Notes: generated from the letters alone by a model not told the origin. 64,000 bases of DNA from Sclerotinia nivalis (GCA_029531795.1 JAPEIS010000001.1:7688001-7752000); one strand, 5' to 3'. Counted from the first letter of the stretch, positions 1 to 12,213 are shown. Numbers and translations are program-made.

Positions 1-691
1 AAGAATATTAAATCTTTCGTTTTTAAAAACGAACAGATCTTTCTGAGTTTGATAGAAAGTAATCGGTTTCTGGTTAGTGGTAATACCATTAGCGTCCAAC
101 TGAACTTATTTGCTAATTAGAGTACAAAGAAGCTTAATGTTTTCTGCTTTGAATTCCTCAATCTTATTTGTTTGAATAACAATATAAATAGCTTAAATAG
201 TAAAGCAATCTTCGATAATAGAAAAAATATAATTCAAATAAGCAATTTGTTTATTAAGATCAATAACGAGGTTTGGCATTACTAGAATATCCAATTCTAC
301 TAGGATTTGTATAATAATAGGTTATTGATCAAAGATTCGTTGGATTTCAGTATAAATTCCTTCGATAAAAATAGGAGTCGCACTACCAACGGATGTAGAA
401 CTGGAAGCTATTATAAAAAGAATTACAATTATACAAAATAATCGATAGAGAATTTGTAATTGTACAAAAGCAATCAAAAACAGATATAGAAGTCTACGAA
501 TAAATACGATTGTACAAAAGCAATCAGGAATCAGAAGCTACGTAAAAGCAAATAAGAAACATGATTATATAAAAGTAGGCGAATTACAACGGCACGAAAA
601 CAATCGAAAACAGACACAGAAGCCTGCAAATGATTTGGCAAGGCCAGATCACTTCGTAAAGTGACGGAACCTTTGAAAGAATAGTACAAAC

Positions 692-1005
692 TATCACAAT
701 AAGGGAAAAGGTATATGTTGGGAAGACAGGGGATAACAACGGTATTCAAATTAGATGAATAATATTGTATTGTATGATGAGTTGTTTTTCTTCTAAGGTC
801 CTCTCCGTACGGAGAGGTTATATATCAAGGTGGGGTAACAACACGTGACCATGTTCCGACAGTATATATAGGTTTGATCTATTGTTGTACTACGAGGAGA
901 GAAAGAAGGTCAAGGAGGTGATCTGACTATATAGAAATGAATGTATGCATATATGCCTAAAACACACATGATCACATGCAGGTGAAGGGAGATGAACCCG
1001 TAACA
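692..1005 (-). repeat. F1 LTR (5' LTR of the minus element), interrupted by a solo LTR
   Basis: It matches the other F1 LTRs (2106-2268, 8862-9024, 10291-10453, 38362-38524). The outer ends read tatcac at 692 and cgtaaca at 1005. The span of 314 bases is the usual 163 plus a 146-base insert and its 5-base duplication. Confidence 0.9.
716..861. mobile_element. Solo LTR, 146 bp, copia-like, inside an F1 LTR
   Basis: The insert starts TGTTGGGA and ends TCCGACA. It is flanked by gtata at 711-715 and gtata at 862-866, a 5-base target duplication of the kind LTR integrases make. Removing it restores the 163-base F1 LTR. It contains a short hairpin (cctctccgtacggagagg, 792-809). Assignment to copia rests only on the TGTTGG terminus, so the superfamily is uncertain. 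No second copy was noticed in the window. Confidence 0.75.
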
Positions 1006-2105
1006 CTTTCGATTGAGCTTTAAGAAGAGTTCTCTCGCAATACAATGATGATAACGTTTTATATCCAGTCGCTTACTTTTCATCTAAGTATACAACAACG
1101 GAATGCAATTATAAGATCTACGATAAAGAACTATTTATTATTATCAAGACAATAGAAGAATAATGTTCAGAACTTCAAGGTTTATAAAAGGAATTCGAGA
1201 TTTTCACTGATTATAAGAATCTCGAATATTTTATGATTACAAAAGTTCTCAATCAATGGCAAATGCGATAGTTTGAATTTCTGTCTCAATATAATTTCTG
1301 TATAGTCTATCGATTAAAAAATAAAGCTATTCGACCAGATGTATTAAATAGAAAACATGAAGATTGGCTGTATCGCTTTGATCCAAACGATAAACGTCTA
1401 AAGAATCGAGAATATATTGTTCTCCCTCAGAATCGTTTTGACAACGACCTTTATAAGGATTTGATTGGATATATCAATTTGATATTAATAAAGACAATAG
1501 TATTACTTCACGATTAATCAATTGATACCTTAATCGATATAGTATATATTAGATCCGATATTACAGATCAATTTATCTCTGCTTTTAACGATCCATCGAT
1601 AACTAAATGGTCAAAAAAGCATTGTAAAACTTTTCAAATCGTTATACAAGATTGTTCGATCCAAAATAATAGAATTTACTATTGGAATAAGATTTGGATT
1701 CTATCAAACGATGAATTCAAATTCCAAATTATCTATCGAATTCATTCTTCTGATTTTGCCGGCTATCCTGATCGAACTAAAACAATCGATCTTGTCTCTT
1801 GTACATACTGATAGCCTAATATGCATTTGGAGATTGTATCCTACATGAAGGCCTGCGAACTTTGTATTCGTACCAAATCGTTCAAATCGACGCCTCCCGG
1901 ATTTTTGAAACCGTTGCTTGTTCTTTTTCGTGTATAATCTGATATCTCAATCGATTATATTACACTACTCCCGGATTACATTCGTTATAATTCTATCTAT
2001 AAATATATCTTGATGGTAATCTATAAATTAACCAAAATGAGACATTTCATCGATATATATACACTAACAACAAAGAAGCTAATCGATGCTTTTATCAATT
2101 GCGTC
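1006..2105 (+). pseudogene. Outer F1 element, left piece: RNase H to integrase part of pol
   Basis: Plus-strand translation gives broken pol sequence. It has the Ty3/gypsy RNase H stretch ending in the pattern [14 protein letters not shown] (about 1090-1140), the linker, and the first part of integrase up to the LIDAFIN region just before 2105. It is riddled with stops. It is cut at 2105 by the complete F1 element and resumes at 9025 with the next integrase residues. Its left end is cut by the minus-strand F1 element at 1005. Confidence 0.85.
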
Positions 2106-2268
2106 TGTTACAGGTTCATCTCCCTTCACCTGCATATGATCATATGTACCTTAGGCATATATACATATACTCACTTCTATATAGTCAGGTCACCTTCTTG
2201 ACCTTCTTTTCCTCTTTGTAGTACAATAATAGATCAAATCTACACATACCTTTTCCCTTATTGTGATA
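2106..2268 (+). repeat. F1 5' LTR
   Basis: 163 bases, starting TGTTACAGG and ending TTGTGATA. A short palindromic block around the motif tgtgcc-tta-ggcaca is visible in better preserved copies (for example near 6221). The internal sequence begins gtttgtacta, which is not an obvious match to a tRNA 3' end. Confidence 0.9.
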
Positions 2269-3830
2269 GTTTGTACTACCCTTTCAAAAACTCCGTTACT
2301 TTACAAAGTGATCTAATCTTGCCAAATCATCTACAGGTTTCTGTATCTGTTTTCGATTGTTTTCGTGTTATCGTAATTCGTTTGCTTTTATACAGTCGCA
2401 TTTCTTATCTGCTTTTGTGCAACTTCTGATCTTTGATTGCTTTTGTACGATTGTATTTATTCGTAGACTTCTATATTTGTTTTTGATTGCTTTTGTACAA
2501 TTGCAAATTCCTTATCGATTACTTTGTACAATTGTAATTCTTTTTACAATAATTTTTGGTTTTATATTTGTTGGTAATACGATTTCTATTTCTATTAAAG
2601 GAATTTGTACCGAAATCCAACAAATCTTTGGCCAATGGTCTACTATTATACAAATCCTAGTAGAATTGGATACTCCAATAACACCAAACCTCGTTGCCGA
2701 TCCTAATGAACAAATTGTTTATTTGAATTATGTTTTCTTTATTATCGAAGATTGCTTTACTATTCAAGCTATCTATATCGTTATTCAAATAAATAAGATC
2801 GAGGAATTCAAAACGGAAAATATCAAACTTCTTTGTACTCTAATTGATAAACAAGCTCAGCTAAACACCAATGATGCTACCATTAACCAGAAATCGATTA
2901 TTCCCTACCAAACCCAGAAGAACCCATTCGTTTTTAAAAACAAAAGATCTAATATTCTTGTCCGATAAAAGGATTATCAATCCTAAAAATTGGATTTGCA
3001 ATTCTGTTGAATAATCGATTTACAACTTTTTGTTTCCGAATAAAAAAAGATTAACTATATTATTAATCTTCTTAATAATCAAATACAACAAAAGCGTATT
3101 ACAGATATCACCAGATTCGTTAACAATCCTACTTGCTTTAATTCTGCTGTTTCGTTTTTGGTCAAATTGAACAAATTATATATCTCTATAGATATCGAAA
3201 GAGAAACCTCGTTCAAATTCGATAAACTTTCTATAGGTTTAAAAAAATCCTTTTCGGTTATCTTTTTTATATTATTTCATCTTATTAACTTTTGTTACAA
3301 ATCTGATCGCGAGATTGTTAATACGATGAAGCAAAAGATTACGGCCCTTTTTCGAATTTTGGTTATTGGTAATTCGAACCTTTGCGTAATCGATAATGTT
3401 GATAATTGGTAAAAGAAATTCTCTACTTGGAATCAGAATCTTCGTAACGCTGAATATTATAACAAAAATTCTGGTAAAGCATTTGTTGTTGATAATAACT
3501 CTATAGATTTTGATATAATGAAACAAAAAGGATAATAGAAAAAGGATTTGCAAAATAAGAAAAAGAAGTTTAATCCTACAGTTTCTTACAATTGTTGTAG
3601 TAGAATCAGCTACCTTTAGATTAATTGTTATGCTATTTATGATATCAATAATAATCTTCTTTTTGGTAAACAAACTCTCATTAATACCTTTTCCAATTGT
3701 AATACTGTTATCTTAACTAATCCAGTCCTTGATCAATACATTGCCATTCCAGCTTTTCGAAGCATCAATAGATTTAATAATAATCGTAATGGATTTCGAA
3801 AAGGATATACTGGTAATTGAATACAAAGCC
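2269..3830 (+). pseudogene. F1 gag, decayed
   Basis: An open stretch at 2357-2968 and a further broken one to about 3700 correspond to the F1 gag region. The same sequence occurs inverted at 43545-44340 and 1-690. Translation is rich in F, I, L, N and K from RIP, so the capsid fold cannot be recognised directly. Gag is assigned by position between LTR and protease and by repetition in the three copies. Confidence 0.6.
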
Positions 3831-3899
3831 AATAGCATTTGAATCAGATACAATAACAAAACTATATCGAACCAGAGGAGGTTGTCTTTATATCCAATT

Positions 3900-4400
3900 C
3901 AGTTAAGGAAAATCCCGAATAGGGAAAAGATTAATCTTTACGAAAAATCGTTTGTAAAGGAATATTAAAAGCAAGAAGGTAAATCGAAGAATAAATAGAG
4001 ATAAACTATTGTAATTCAACTCTATAAATAACAAATCTCTATTTGTTAAAACTATTATATTCTCTATATATAAAAATCCCTTTATTGTTACAAATCTCAT
4101 TGATAATGAATACTTTGGAAAAGTTTTTGTTGATCGTTCTTTTGCTTCCAAATATAATATTGAAATACAACTCTTACCTCACCCTTGCGAACTCCGATTT
4201 GCCGATGGAAAGGTCGCCGATAGAATTATAAAATATTTTGTAATGGAAATCGTTATAGGGGATTACTATGAATATTGGTTTTTTTATATTATCCAGTTTT
4301 TATCAGAGACACCGTTAATCTTTGGTTTACTATAATTACAGCGTTATAATTCTATTATCAATTGAACAGAGATGAATTTAATATTCTTTTCAAATTATTA
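3900..4400 (+). pseudogene. F1 retropepsin-like protease region
   Basis: The better copy of this segment is on the minus strand at 42853-43227. It reads NLIDSGCSKEAFVD, then LRLADEKVAD and later LLWLQCYNS, the order of a gypsy aspartic protease (D-S-G active-site loop, then the ILG/LPWL-like motif). Here the D-S-G is degraded and stops interrupt the frame. Confidence 0.65.
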
Positions 4401-5179
4401 TACTTTCAATTGTTTGGTGTATTATAATTCAGAGCCAATTATCGTATCAATAATCCCATCTCTGATCAAGGAACAAAAGAATCTAGCAAAAATTATTCTA
4501 CAATAAATCATTAATACTATCAAATCTTTAAATAAATTCCTTATCGATCCTGATATAAAAGCTAAATACATAGTTTATAAATACCGCTCTTTATATATCG
4601 AAGATTATCCAAAGAACAATATCGATTGTTTATCTATTCAAACGTTTTCTACTTTTAAAAGAACTTCTTATAAAAAATCTTCTATTGAAAAAATACCAAA
4701 TGAAGATTATATATTACAATCTAACGATTCTTTTATTAACCTCGAATTTCAATAGGGTCTGATATTTGGTATAAATTATTATCGAACAAAGTGTTGTGAA
4801 GAACTAAATAATTAAATACAAATGATTTCCAATTGTCCGCATCCAAAATCGATCTTAAAGATTATAGATCGGTATTGATCTATTCATAATCCAAAAAATC
4901 ATTTGCCCCTATTTTCTATTAAAGAACTTCTTATGTTTATTTACAAAGATACAAGTTCAAATATAAATGATATTTATTAATTGTAAGTTTCTAGCTTTGT
5001 TTCATTTTGTTAATAAAATAACATTCAGACTATCCGATTGATATAGGATGAATTGGATACCATATAGAAAACTATTGAGCAAGATTATCTGCAATAAATT
5101 ACATTATCCTCGATATTCACAGAAAAGGATTTTCGATCGATTTTACAAAGGTAAGGCAATATAATAGAGATGCTCTCTA

Positions 5180-6178
5180 GAACCCCATTGCAACTTTATA
5201 ATTTTATATACGATTGTTACAAACCGTTTTATTTGCGAAAAGTCTTTAAAACTGATATCGATAAATTTTTAACTGGCAAACCTTCCTTTAGTGATGATCA
5301 AATACAACAAAGGCTTTCTATATAATTACAAAACAAACTTCCTGCCTTTCTCCTATATTATATAGATAAATTGCTGTTTCGTCGAATCTGGGATTACAAA
5401 ATTGAATTGATACCCGGTAAAAAGCCATTTTATTTCAAAAACCGTTCTTTATCGTCAATAAAGTTAATAATAATATACAAATAGCTTGATGATAATCTCT
5501 TCAAAGGGTTCATTCGGGAATCGAAATTGCAATACATTTTTCCTTTGTTATTAATTACTAAGCCAAAAAAGGGGGTCCATATTTGTCAAGATTATCGAGG
5601 ATTAAATAACATTACTATAAAGAATCGTTATCTATTACCCATCGTTCGCAAAACACTAGATGTTTTTTGCAATACAAAAATTTACACCAAGCTTAATATT
5701 ATTACAACATTCAACAAATTACGAATTATCGAAAAGAATAAATGGAAAACTACATTCATTACTTGTTTTGATCTTTTTAAATCTTTGGTTATACCTTTCG
5801 ATCTCTATAATACATTTGCATCATTCCAATATTATATCAATCATATGCTTTTCAACGAGTTGGACAAATATTGCATTACATATCTTGATGACATCCTAAT
5901 CTACTCCGATAATCCTATAGAGTATAAAAAGTATATCCACCAAATAGTTCAAAAATTAATAGATATTGGATTACAGATTGATATTAATAAATACAAATTC
6001 GAAATTACAAAAACAAAGTATTTGGATTTTATTATTATAATCAAAAGTATCGAAATGGATTAAGAAAAAGTCACAATTATTACATTTTGGGAATTGCCTT
6101 TATATGTAAAAGGTTTACAATGATTTTTTGGTTTCGTCAATTTCTATCGATGTTTTATAAAAGATTTTTCAAAGATTT
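5180..6178 (+). pseudogene. F1 reverse transcriptase, first part
   Basis: The longest open piece is 5527-6063 (178 residues). It contains KPKKGVHICQDYRGLNNIT (fingers), then [14 protein letters not shown] with the catalytic Y-L-D-D (about 5877-5910), and the following thumb segment. A stop at 6061 ends it. The solo LTR at 6179 separates it from RNase H. Upstream, 5220-5526 matches the finger domain but contains stops. Confidence 0.88.
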
Positions 6179-6341
6179 TGTTACGGGTTCATCTCCCTTC
6201 ACCTGCACGTGATCATATGTGCCTTAGGCACACATGCATACACTCACTTCTATATAGTCAGGTCACCTCCTTGACCTTCTTCTCCTCCTCGTAGTACAAC
6301 AATAGATCAAACCTACACATACCTTTTCCCTTACCGTGATA
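6179..6341 (+). mobile_element. Solo F1 LTR inside F1 pol
   Basis: 163 bases starting TGTTACGGG and ending CCGTGATA, with gattt at 6174-6178 and gattt at 6342-6346. This is a clean solo LTR left after recombination between the two LTRs of an inserted F1 element. It is much less RIP-mutated than its surroundings. Confidence 0.92.
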
Positions 6342-8600
6342 GATTTGTTGCTCTTTCAACGATCTTTTGCAAAAGAATATTACATAGAATTGGATTGCAG
6401 ATTATACAAAGGCTTTTGATGCTTTAAAAAAAACTTTTATAATGACGCCGATTTTGGTATACTTTGATTACAGACGGAAAACTGTTTTGGAAATCGATGC
6501 TTCCGATTGGGCTTCAGAAAGAGTTCTCTTGTAATACGATAATAATAATGTTTTGTATCCAATCGTTTACTTTTCATTTAAGCATACAACAACGGAATAC
6601 AATTATAAAATCTATAATAAAGAATTACTCGTTATTATCAAAGCAATAGAAAAATAACACCCAAAACTTTAAGACTTATAAAAGGAATTCGAGATTTTCA
6701 TTGATTATAAGAACCTCGAATATTTTATAACTACAAAAGCTCTCAATCAACGGTAAATACAATGATCTGAATTTCTATCTCAATATAATTTCTGTATAAT
6801 CTATCGATCAGAAAACAAAGCTATTCGATCAAACATACTAAATAGAAAACACAAAGATCGGCTGTATCGCTCTAATCCAAACGATGAGCATCTAAAGAAT
6901 CGAGAACGTATTGTCCTCCCTCAGGATCGTTTTGACAACGATTTTTATAAAGATTTGATTAGATATATCAATTTGACATTAATGAAAACAATAATACCAC
7001 TCCACAACCAATTAATTGATGCCTTAATCGATACAGCGTATACTAAATCTGATATCGTAGATCAACTTATCTTTGCTTTTAACAATCCATCGATAACTAA
7101 ATAACCAAAAGAGTATTATAAAACTCTTTGGATTGCTATACAAGATTGTTCAATTCAAAATAATAGAATTTACTACCGGGATAAGATTTGGGTTTCATTA
7201 GATAATAAACTCAAACTTCAAATTATCTATCGAACTCATTCTTCTGGTTTTGCCGGTTATCCTAATCGAACTAAAACAATCGATTTTGTTTCTTGTACAT
7301 ACTAATAGCTTAATATACATTTGGAGATCGTATTTTATATGAAAACCTACGAACTTTGTATTCATATCAAATCGTCTAAATCGGCGTCTCCCGGATTTTT
7401 GAAACTATTGCCTATTCCTTTTCGTATATAATCTGATATCTCAATTGATTATATTACACCGCTCCCGGATTGTATTCGTTATAATTCTACCTATAAATAT
7501 ATCTTGATGGTAATCTGTAGGTTAATTAAAATGAAACATTTCATCGATACATATATACTAACGATAAAGAAACTAATCGATACTTTTATCAACCATATCT
7601 ATACATTTCATAGACTTCTGGATAATATCATTTCCAATCGAGGAATGCAATTCGTATCAGGATTCTGGTTACAACTCTCGGAGCGGTTGGGAGTTATTTT
7701 AAAACATTCTTCAGTTTTTCATCCTCAAACAGATGATCAGATTGAGTATATTAATTCGGTTCTAGAATAATATTTACAAACTTTTGTTAACTATCATCAA
7801 AACGATTGATTGGATTGGCTACTCTTAGCCGAATTTGCATCCAATAATTTGATCTCTGAAACAATTGATTGCTCGCCTTTCTTCGCCAATTACAGCTTTA
7901 ATTCATACCTAAACATTGAGTTTAGTAAACCTTGTCCATTAAATATAACTTTAATACAAAAACAGGAATTCTTTAAAAATAATAGAACCGCAGATCGTAT
8001 AGAACATATCTTGAAGCAACTTTGTACTCTTGTATAATAAACAATTGCTATTTATAAGGATTATACTAACCGTTACTACTTTAACTCATCTCGCTACATA
8101 GCTAACCAGAAAGTCTTTGTCAATACTAAGAATATAAAGACTTCATACAAAGCAAAAAAACTAGATGATAAATAGATCGATCTTTACAAGATTATCAAAA
8201 TTTATCCTCATATTTGTCTTGTTCAATTGCTTAAGAACATTAAAATCTTCCCTGTTTTCCATCATTCTCTTTTACTTCCAGTTCATACTAATCTTTACTT
8301 TCCAGCTCAAGCAACGATTAACGAATCAGAATCCCTGACTACACAGAACAGAATTTTAGAGCAGAACGATAATGAAAATAAGCTTATTCAGAAATGGATA
8401 TTTGAAGGAGTTCTAGATAATCACAATGAGAATGGCCATCATTATTTGATCAAATAGAGATATTACATACCAACTTGGCAATTAGCTAATAACTTAAAGA
8501 GTAACAAGAAGGTTCTTATCGAATATCATCGCCTTCATCTAAAGAAACTAGGGCCGCTAATTTGGATCCTAAAGCACCCCGACGCTACTATATTGTAATC
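6342..8600 (+). pseudogene. F1 RNase H, integrase and chromodomain-like tail, decayed
   Basis: RNase H is recognisable near 6470-6660 (the WKSMLPIG and NTIIKSIIKN region). Integrase core fragments follow at 7504-7770, including SNRGMQFVSGFWLQL with the second catalytic Asp region degraded. The next block is 7810-8037 (DWLLLAEFASNN). The C-terminal block at 8227-8457 ends in DNHNENGHHYLIK, the start of a chromodomain-like fold (better kept at 39159-38776). Multiple stops break every frame. Confidence 0.85.
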
Positions 8601-8786
8601 GGAACCACAGAATTTGCAATCGGAGTTATACAATGCGATTGCTACATCTACTCTACGAAGATCCACTCGTACCAAGATTGTTCGCTTCGCCTAAAGATAT
8701 ATTACATATTATAACAATAAAAGATATAACATCATTAAAGGATATCATATATTTTTTGTTCAGGGATCTAATTGAGGAAAAAGATC

Positions 8787-8790
<4 letters not shown>

Positions 8791-8818
<28 letters not shown>
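8791..8818 (+). repeat. Run of 28 T
   Basis: A homopolymer just upstream of the F1 polypurine tract. In the outer copy (10220-10250) and the minus copy the same place holds interrupted T-rich sequence, so this is a local expansion in one element. Confidence 0.9.
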
Positions 8819-8822
<4 letters not shown>

Positions 8823-8861
8823 CCTATTTAAAATCAAATGGGTTTCTTAAGGAGGGGGTAC

Positions 8862-9024
8862 TATTACAGGTTCATCTCTCTTCACCTACACATAATCATA
8901 TATACCTTAAACACATATGCATACACTCACTTCTATATAGTCAAATCACCTCCTTGACCTTCTTCTCCTCCTCGTAGTACAACAATAAATCAAACCTACA
9001 CATACCTTTTCCCTTACCGTGATA
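8862..9024 (+). repeat. F1 3' LTR
   Basis: 163 bases beginning TATTACAGG (TGTTAC with a G-to-A change) and ending CCGTGATA, followed by the target duplication gcgtc at 9025-9029. Confidence 0.9.
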
Positions 9025-10453
9025 GCGTCTATACACTTCATGAACTTTCGAACAATATCATTTCCGATCAAAGAATACAGTTCGTATCAGGATTCTGGTC
9101 ACAACTCTTGGAGCAGTTGAAAGTTACCTTAAAATATTCTTCAGCTTTTCATCCTCAAATAGATAATCAAACTAAACATATTAATTCAATTCTGAAATAG
9201 TATTTACAAGTTTTTGTTAACTATTATCAAGACAATTGATTAAATTAACTACTCTTAACCGAATTTGCATCCAATAATTTGATCTCTGAAACAACTAATT
9301 GTTTGTCTTTTTTCGCCAATTACAGCTTTAATCTATACCTAGATATTGAACCTAATAAATCTTGTTCATCAGATATAACTCTAATACAAAAACAGAAATT
9401 CTTTAAAGGTAATAGGATTATAGATTGTATAAAATATATCTTGAAACAACTTTGTACTCTTACACAACAAACAATTGCTACTTATAAAGACTATACTAAT
9501 TGCTATTACTCTGATTTATCTTGTTATACAATTGACCAGAAAGTCTTTGTTAATACCAAGAATATGAAGACTTTGTACAAAGCAAAAAAGCTAAATGATA
9601 AATGAATCGGCCCTTACAAGATTATCAAAGTTTATCCTTGTACTTGTTTTATTCAATTACCTAAGAATATTAAAATCTTCTCTGTTTTCCATCATTCTTT
9701 TTTACTTCCAATTTATATTAATCCTCATTTCTCAATTTAAGCAATGATTAACAAATCAAAATCCCTAACTATACAGAACAGAATTTTGGAGTGGGACGAC
9801 GATGAGAATGAGCTTATTCAGAAATGGATATTTGAAGGAGTTCTAAATAATCACAATAAGGATGGCCATTATTATTTAATCAAATGAAAATACTACATAT
9901 CAATTTGGTAACCAGCTAATGATTTAAAAAATAACAAAAAGATTCTTATCGAATATCATCGCTTTCATTTAAAAAAGCTAGAGTTACTAATTTGGGTCTT
10001 AAAGCACTCTAACACTACTATATTGCAACCGGAACCACAGAATTTGCAATCGGAGTCATACAGCGCAATTGCTACACTTACTCTACGAAGATCCATTCAT
10101 ATCAAGATTGTTCGCTTCATCTAAAGGTATATTACATATTATAACAATAAAGGATATAATATCATTAAAAAATATCATATATTTTTTGTTCAGGGATCTA
10201 ATTGAAAAAAGAGATCTGTATTTTTTCTTTATTTTTCTTTATTTTTTAATGCTCATTTGGGGTCAAATGGGTTTCTTAAGGAGGGGGTACTGTTACAAAT
10301 TCATCTCCCTTTATCTGTACGTGATCATGTGTGCTTTAGGCACACATGCATACACTCACTTCTATATAGTCAGGTCACCTCCTTGACCTTCTTCTCCTCC
10401 TCGTAGTACAACAATAGATCAAACCTACACATACCTTTTCCCTTACTGTGATA
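9025..10453 (+). mobile_element. Outer F1 element, right piece: integrase tail, chromodomain-like region and 3' LTR
   Basis: It starts with the integrase codons that directly follow those ending at 2105, then continues with the same order as 7600-9024. Open scraps are 9279-9605 and 10069-10386. The polypurine tract lies at about 10280 and the 3' LTR is 10291-10453. It is decayed by stops. Sequence beyond 10453 (tgaag...) is host DNA. Confidence 0.88.
10291..10453 (+). repeat. F1 3' LTR of the outer element
   Basis: 163 bases, TGTTACAAA to CTGTGATA. It marks the right edge of the left transposon block. Confidence 0.9.
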
Positions 10454-10540
10454 TGAAGACTATATTTTCATTATTTTATGAACTAAACTAATGTAGATAG
10501 TCTATATATAATATGTATAATATAAGCGGATCTTTCATTC

Positions 10541-10600
10541 AAATTAGAAATTAGAAATTAGAAATTAGAAATTAGAAATTAGAAATTAGAAATTAGAAAT
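10541..10600 (+). repeat. Tandem 7-mer (aaattag), about 8.5 copies
   Basis: About sixty bases of near-perfect repeat of the unit aaattag, 90 bases from the transposon/host junction, followed by a G run. Further right (10664-10735) an imperfect aaaatgag repeat occurs. No gene is seen between 10454 and 10911. Confidence 0.9.
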
Positions 10601-10911
10601 GTTGGTGGGGGGGAGAAAAAGAGAAATGAGGATAGATTATTATTTTAGAGATTCACGGATTGATAATTCGAAAATGAGAAAATGAGATATATAGATGAAA
10701 AATAGATAAGAAAATGAGAAAATGAGAAAATAGTAGGATTGAATTTGAATAAAGAGTGGTAAGTGATGGGATGGAGAAGGTTTAAGAAATCGCGTGTTCT
10801 AAAACATTGACAGTAGTACCAGCTACTGTCTAGTAAGGAAATCAAACAAGAGAGTGCAATTCAAGGAAGAAGTTGAATAACCCCCGGACTATTGGTAATA
10901 AATTAGATCGC

Positions 10912-12190
10912 TTAATAATCAGCTATAGGATTCTCACGAAAAAATTCTCTACGTGCCCGTTCCGTTGTTGCTCGGTCTAGTTCTGTCAAAGCCGCATGGT
11001 AATCTGCCCGAGCCCTGTCACATAACAATTCCAAGTCATCTCTTCGTCTCTCCAGCCTCCGAGAAGCTATGAGTTCCTGCGCGAACATCCATTGATGGTG
11101 TCGAACATGAATCTCATGCCTAGCGTAGGCGACTTCAGACAGTTCTCGGGGGATGCGGATGGATATTGCGCGTGTGTCTCGGAATTGTTGGAAAGCCTGT
11201 TCCATGAGGTGGGAGTTCTCTCCCAGTGTATCTATTATCTCTGTCTCGATGGCTGTGAGATCTCGATCAGTCTGTATAGCCCTCACAAGAGCTTCATCAA
11301 CATTAGCATTTAACTGCTGGATGTACTGATCCGTAATAGGTTGGTGAGTAGGAAAAGCCTGTGGTCTGGGTCCGAGAGATGTGAGCCATTCTGAGATTTG
11401 GTCAGGCTTTTGAGGTGCTGGGTTTGCCCCCTGAAGTACTGCTCTGCAAGCTGGACAATCGCCATTGGGTGACAATTCAAGCCATTCCTCAAGGCATCTC
11501 TGATGAAACACATGATTGCAGTGGGTTTTCACTGGCACTCCTTGCGCTTCTATGTCTTTGAGGGGCACGCGACAGATACCGCACTCTTCATTATCAAAAA
11601 GTGGTAAGGCGACTGGATCAAATATCCCGGCTGTATTAGATTCCGGGGGTTGGTAACCCATATAACGTTGCCATTGATCTCGCGGCAAGCGTGATCTCAG
11701 AAGAGTAAGTGCCGAATCGACCATCAAGATTTGTCGAAGACATAGAATCGATTCTCTGGAGGCACGTGATGGATTTTCGCCCCGGATTACGCGAATCCAG
11801 AAATCAGGAATCAATCGCTGATAGACGATCATAGTCAGCAAATAAATGCTTTCTGTAGGAAGTAGATCGACAGGTATGCGGTTGGACAAGGGATAATCGG
11901 GATTATATTGATGACCAGGCATAGGTGGTAAATTTTGGACTCGAATCTGTAAATCCTGGGTTTCAGCTTCAACATTCCAATTTTGATAACGTTCGATCAA
12001 CCATTCAATTATTGATTCTTTAGATCGATGCTCAAGGGATTGAGCGACTCTGGGATCGGGTAGCATGAAGCAATCACGACAGAAGTCATTGCATGTCTCT
12101 CGTACCGGAATAGAGAGCGTGTGGTAGCAAAGAGAACCATCTTCCTGACATGGACGCAGGTGTTGACATTCGTGGCCACACTCTTTGTAG
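10912..12190 (-). CDS. RING-H2 zinc-finger protein, putative E3 ubiquitin ligase (5' end uncertain)
   Basis: A single open frame of 433 codons runs from an ATG at 12213 to the TAA at 10912-10914. Residues 211-256, counted from that ATG, form a RING-H2 finger: C211, C214, C232, H234, H237, C240, C253, C256. A second Cys/His-rich stretch lies at residues 12-49 (CGHECQH, C41, C45, C48). The C-terminal 90 residues are charged and likely coiled coil. RING-H2 proteins usually recruit an E2 and ubiquitinate substrates, but the target here is unknown. The ATG at 12213 is doubtful: the bases just before codon 9 read TTTTTCAG, a good 3' splice site ending at 12191, so an upstream exon is likely and 12190 is given as the probable exon edge. 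I could not place that exon. No named family beyond RING is recognised. Confidence 0.85.
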
Positions 12191-12213
12191 CTGAAAAATA
12201 GAATGATACACAT

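Larger units (their letters stand above)
1..1005 (-). mobile_element. F1 Ty3/gypsy element, 5' part only (LTR plus gag region), RIP-mutated
   Basis: Reading leftwards on the minus strand, a 163-bp type LTR at 692-1005 is followed by 691 bases that match, in inverse orientation, the start of the complete F1 element (2269 onwards). This is the leader and gag region, with many in-frame stops. The element runs off the left edge of the window. It sits in a plus-strand F1 copy, because 1006 onward is mid-pol sequence. The expected target duplication on the right is ctttc (1006-1010); its partner lies outside the window. No open gag remains. Confidence 0.85.
2106..9024 (+). mobile_element. Complete F1 Ty3/gypsy retrotransposon (6.9 kb with a solo LTR inside)
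   Basis: Two 163-base LTRs (2106-2268 and 8862-9024) flank a gag-pol body, with gcgtc at 2101-2105 and again at 9025-9029. A polypurine tract (aaggagggggta) lies just before the 3' LTR. Without the solo LTR at 6179-6341 and its duplication the element is 6751 bases, exactly the size of the minus-strand copy at 38362-50990 without its LINE. Domain order is gag, protease, reverse transcriptase, RNase H, integrase, chromodomain-like tail. All reading frames carry stops, many as TAA/TAG in TpA-rich sequence, fitting RIP. It is not coding-competent. Confidence 0.92.

Noticed and set aside
10912..11513. Small frames overlapping the RING gene on both strands
   Set aside because: They lie inside the coding exon in other frames and show no domain.
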